DNA from: Nepenthes gracilis
Lineage: Eukaryota; Streptophyta; Magnoliopsida; Caryophyllales; Nepenthaceae
Direction: 5' to 3'
DNA: 64,000 nucleotides
Assembly: GCA_033239525.1 (NCBI GenBank)
Contig: BSYO01000005.1
Location: 23,418,519-23,482,518, forward strand
Below are positions 60,983 to 64,000 of this stretch, piece by piece (within the stretch, counting starts at the first letter, position 1; each line of letters starts with the position of its first letter). Made by a program: the position numbers and the translations under genes. Below the pieces are notes generated by a model, which did not search any database, was not told where the DNA came from, and saw only the letters and a list, made by a program, of their open reading frames with translations.

Positions 60983-62790
60983 GACTATTTGGAGGGTATT
61001 ATTTAAAATTCAAATTTTAGCAAAATCCAACAGCCCAAATGAGAGAAGTAAATTTCTACTTGCTAAATAGGATCCAGAAGTCTAGGATTCAAACATCCAT
61101 AGGGATGTAACTGGCTTCCAAATAATCTAGACAAGAATGCTTCATCGGCTCTAACAAACCAAGGTCAAGAAGTTAGCATGGGTCCATAGTGGGATTATTG
61201 CCTGCACATAAGGGACCCACGCGAACCAATGACACGTCAGCATCAACTAAAGGTCACAAATAGATTTGTTTATCTAACCTGCATTTAACTTGCTTGGAAC
61301 ACAAAGTAGTTCTGCCATTATTGAAAGGGGGAGTCCATGCCACTGCACAGTAGTAGATGGGATATCTCACAGGCGCTACAAGGGTCATGTGACAGTTGCA
61401 CCTACCATTTGAGCCTGGATCCCATGCTAACCTGACAGCACCTTGTGATGTGATACCCTAACTTCCGTATAAATACAAGGTATTCAAGTACAAGAAAGGA
61501 TCAGATTTCTTAAGCCTTGGAGAGCATAATACTGAGAGAGCTACAATGATTCTCTCTAAGATGATACAGTAAGTCTTAGTTACTAAGTTTTCTATTTTAA
61601 GAGGTACAATGTGTTTTCCTTGAATGGTCTACTTATTACGAGAAACTCACTACCTACCGGTCACTATTGATCTTCTCAAGGTCACACCGAACCTTGATAC
61701 AAAAAGGAACTTAACACCCCACTTACTCACCTCCTGACTGAGCTACATAGACAACTTTGACATTCATCTGCCAGTCTTAACTGGCTCATGGTTTGTGCCA
61801 AAAGAGTAGGTACTCTTGCCTCTTTCCACGACTTGAACATTTACTGATTTAGGCATCAAATGGGCTCCCAAAAGAATTATCAGGACCACTTTTCTATTTT
61901 ATTTGTGGTGTGCTTGACCTCGATTAAAGGTAACTCGGGTTGAACCCCTCTTTGCATCTTTTTTACAATAGAGATGAACTGCAGGTCCTACATACATCAC
62001 ACCAAGTTGCAGTTCTTTCCCAGCAAAATGCAACTGGTCGAGACGATCACAATCCACAAAATTAATTTCATGAGACAAAGGTATGAATTCTCCATTTCAA
62101 CATTAATGAAGGTGACAGCAACACATCAATTCTGAGATGAGCAGTAGAGAATTCCAGTTGGTTCCCATGGCTCTGAGAATTATCAGAAAATATGTAGAAT
62201 TTCCTTTTCTTTTGATTTCCCTCAGTTCTTTTTTATTTTATTTTTATTTTTATCTTTTTTTTCCTGGAGTTTTACGGTGTGGGCTGGGGTAGGCTTTCCC
62301 ATCACAAATGCAGAGTAAAAGGAAGAAACAGGCAAGGATAAGAAAATAGGAGCTTATGGGAAACGCTCATTTATTCCATAATGAAGAACAGAAACTTTCT
62401 TTACCCTATAAGGATTTTTTTTGGTAGGCAAGTTTGAGAGTTAATGTTAAAGAATTTCAATATTTGATCGGGTCAATCAATCATTTCTAATATCAAAAGT
62501 GTCAACAAAATAATCTTCCATTGATTCGAGTAATAATAATCTTCCATTGATTCAAGTAATAATTGAGAAGAACGACTTACACGGGAATCAGCCAAGATGG
62601 GTCATCAAGATTTAGCCAAAAATTTAAAAATTTTGAGGTCGAAAATCACAGAAGACAGAGGCTGCATAACTACTAAAAATAAAAAGATAAATCAAAAATC
62701 AAAAATTTAAAAATTTTGAGGTCGAAAATCACAAAAGACAGAGGCTGCACAATTACTAAAAATAAAAGGAGAAATCACAATGGGAAAAAT
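60983..62790. other. Spacer with an LTR-like promoter stretch and small duplications
   Basis: No gene is supported. CCGTATAAATACAAGG (TATA at 61469-61476, plus strand), followed by sequence resembling an LTR leader (about 61480-61740), suggests part of an unclassified LTR. A short duplication AATAATCTTCCATTGATTC occurs near 62511 and 62532. A 75-bp block repeats at about 62617 and 62700 (period 83, shared AATTTAAAAATTTTGAGGTC and GACAGAGGCTGCA). Confidence 0.5.
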
Positions 62791-62799
62791 GAGGCACAT

Positions 62800-64000
62800 A
62801 TTGATGAAAATGGATTAGCATTGTAGTCCAGTAAATTATTTCATTTAAATGAAAAATCATTGTTCTTACAACTGATTTAAAAGAACATATATATTTTTGA
62901 TGCATTCCTAGGACCCAAATTAATATATGAATTAGAAAGTCGACAATTTTGGAAGACAACTTATTCTTGTTGGCGATTTTACCCATGGCCTCGATAAGTC
63001 TCCCACTACGAATTGTCACGCTTTCATCCTTTTATTGTAGTACTGGGCTATTTGATCTTGGAATGCGGCTATCTATATTCAAGCAGTGTCCCTGGCTTCT
63101 TCCAAAAGGATGAAATTCTCTCTCAAGAGTTAAGAGTTTTGATTGGGGTTGAAACTTTCAATTCAGAAACCAGGTAGCCTGATCTCTATGGGAATAACAG
63201 TCTCAATCTCGTAGCACAAGCAAAAGGATGTTGGCTATCTCGGAGTTGTTCGATAAGACCATAATACAAATGGGAGCTTATCCACCCAAGAGCCCCTGAA
63301 TCTTCCAATTTTGTCTCCAATTCGTTCAATAGGGTCCGATTGGTCACCTCTACTTATCCTTTTGTTTGGAGATAAGCGATTGAAGCATGAACTAATCTAA
63401 TGCTGAGACTTGTGCAATACTTAGTAATCTCTTTCATGTGATTTGGGTACCATTGTTAGTCACTATGACCTCGGATATCTCAAACCTGCAAGCGATGTTC
63501 TAACATACGAATTCAATTGGACTCTATTTAATAATTTCTGTCAGCTAAGAAGCCTCGACCTACTTTGTAAAATAATCAACCGCGACAATAATAAACTAAC
63601 TTTGCCCGGCTGCTATTGGGAACAAACCCAATATTGAGCCCCCCCTGTGTGAATAGCCAAGGTGATTATAGGGCCTGAAATTCGGTGTGAGGTATGAGGG
63701 ATATTACCATGAATTTGATAGTTCTTATATTTTTTTATGAACTCCATAGTATCCTTCTTCATGGTTGGCCAATAGTAGCATTGTCTCATGGCCTTGAATG
63801 CTAGGTTCATTTTGCCTATGTGCGCCCTGTAAATGCTAAGAAGTACCTCACTCGGAGCATAATCAGCTTCAGCGGATGTTAAGCATCACATATATAGGAC
63901 GGAACAGCCTCTCTTGTACAGTTTCCCATCTACAAGGGTATACAATCTGGCCGTCTTTTTGATGCACTTAGCTTCGGCCGGGTCCTCTAGTAATGAACCA
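62800..64000 (-). mobile_element. Ty3/gypsy pol, integrase end (runs off the window)
   Basis: Minus-strand frames, interrupted by stops and shifts, follow the 3' half of a plant gypsy pol. They begin with LYTLVDGKLYKRGCS and the zinc-finger region (about 63840-63970). Next is KAMRQCYYWPTMKKDTMEF (about 63740-63800), and then a poorly preserved catalytic core. The C-terminal integrase part reads LWSYRTTPR, ETVIPIEI, EEARDTA and QYYNKRMKA (about 62990-63330). This arrangement and wording match the Tat/Athila branch. The reverse transcriptase would lie beyond position 64000. The element is broken, at least in this part. Confidence 0.8.

Overview
The window is nuclear DNA of a flowering plant. 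It has GT-AG introns, genes of plant-specific families, AT-rich intergenic DNA and many decayed LTR retrotransposons. It holds one very long complete gene, one short complete gene, one broken gene fragment and a large amount of transposon-derived sequence. No bacterial operon, CRISPR array, rRNA gene or convincing tRNA gene was seen.

Positions 1-31000 (minus strand) are a single gene for the cohesin regulator PDS5, read here as 33 exons. All phases close to give a 1,648-residue protein. The stop codon is exactly the first three bases of the window, so the coding region is complete but its 3'UTR is outside. The protein has a long HEAT-type N-terminal part, a lysine-rich disordered part, a Tudor domain and a basic tail. 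Long introns explain the size of the gene. Intron 3 (7.7 kb) contains a dead Ty1/copia element with both LTRs and a primer-binding site. Intron 1 holds a second copia scrap.

Positions 31001-45026 are intergenic: AT-rich DNA, a second dead copia pol relic (about 34.4-36.3 kb), short duplications, several GC-richer LTR-like islands, and a clean solo LTR (43153-44291) flanked by the 5-bp duplication ATATA.

Positions 45027-49332 (minus) are a three-exon LEC1-LIKE gene (NF-YB6 type, 240 residues), an embryo-development CCAAT-binding factor subunit. Its 2.9-kb first intron holds a cluster of RY motifs and G-boxes, including an overlapping G-box/RY composite, the sites expected for seed B3 and bZIP regulators.

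Positions 49333-54531 hold the promoter of that gene, AT-rich DNA with a diverged duplication, and the second-exon remnant of a GT-2-type trihelix transcription factor with a frameshift and a nonsense codon.

Positions 54537-60977 are a non-autonomous Ty3/gypsy element, probably of the Tat lineage, inserted in minus orientation with a 5-bp target duplication AGAAT. It has two LTRs of about 935-940 bp, a gypsy-type primer-binding site, gag-position ORF remnants, no pol, a 41-bp tandem array, and a long eroded ORF in antisense near the 3' LTR. The right edge (about 62.8-64.0 kb) is the integrase end of another, pol-bearing gypsy element on the minus strand, cut off by the window. That element or a relative could have supplied enzymes in trans (inference).

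The strongest candidates for something unusual are the antisense-ORF element with its internal satellite-like array, and the composite seed-type regulatory cluster inside the LEC1-LIKE intron. Neither looks like a wholly new system from sequence alone.
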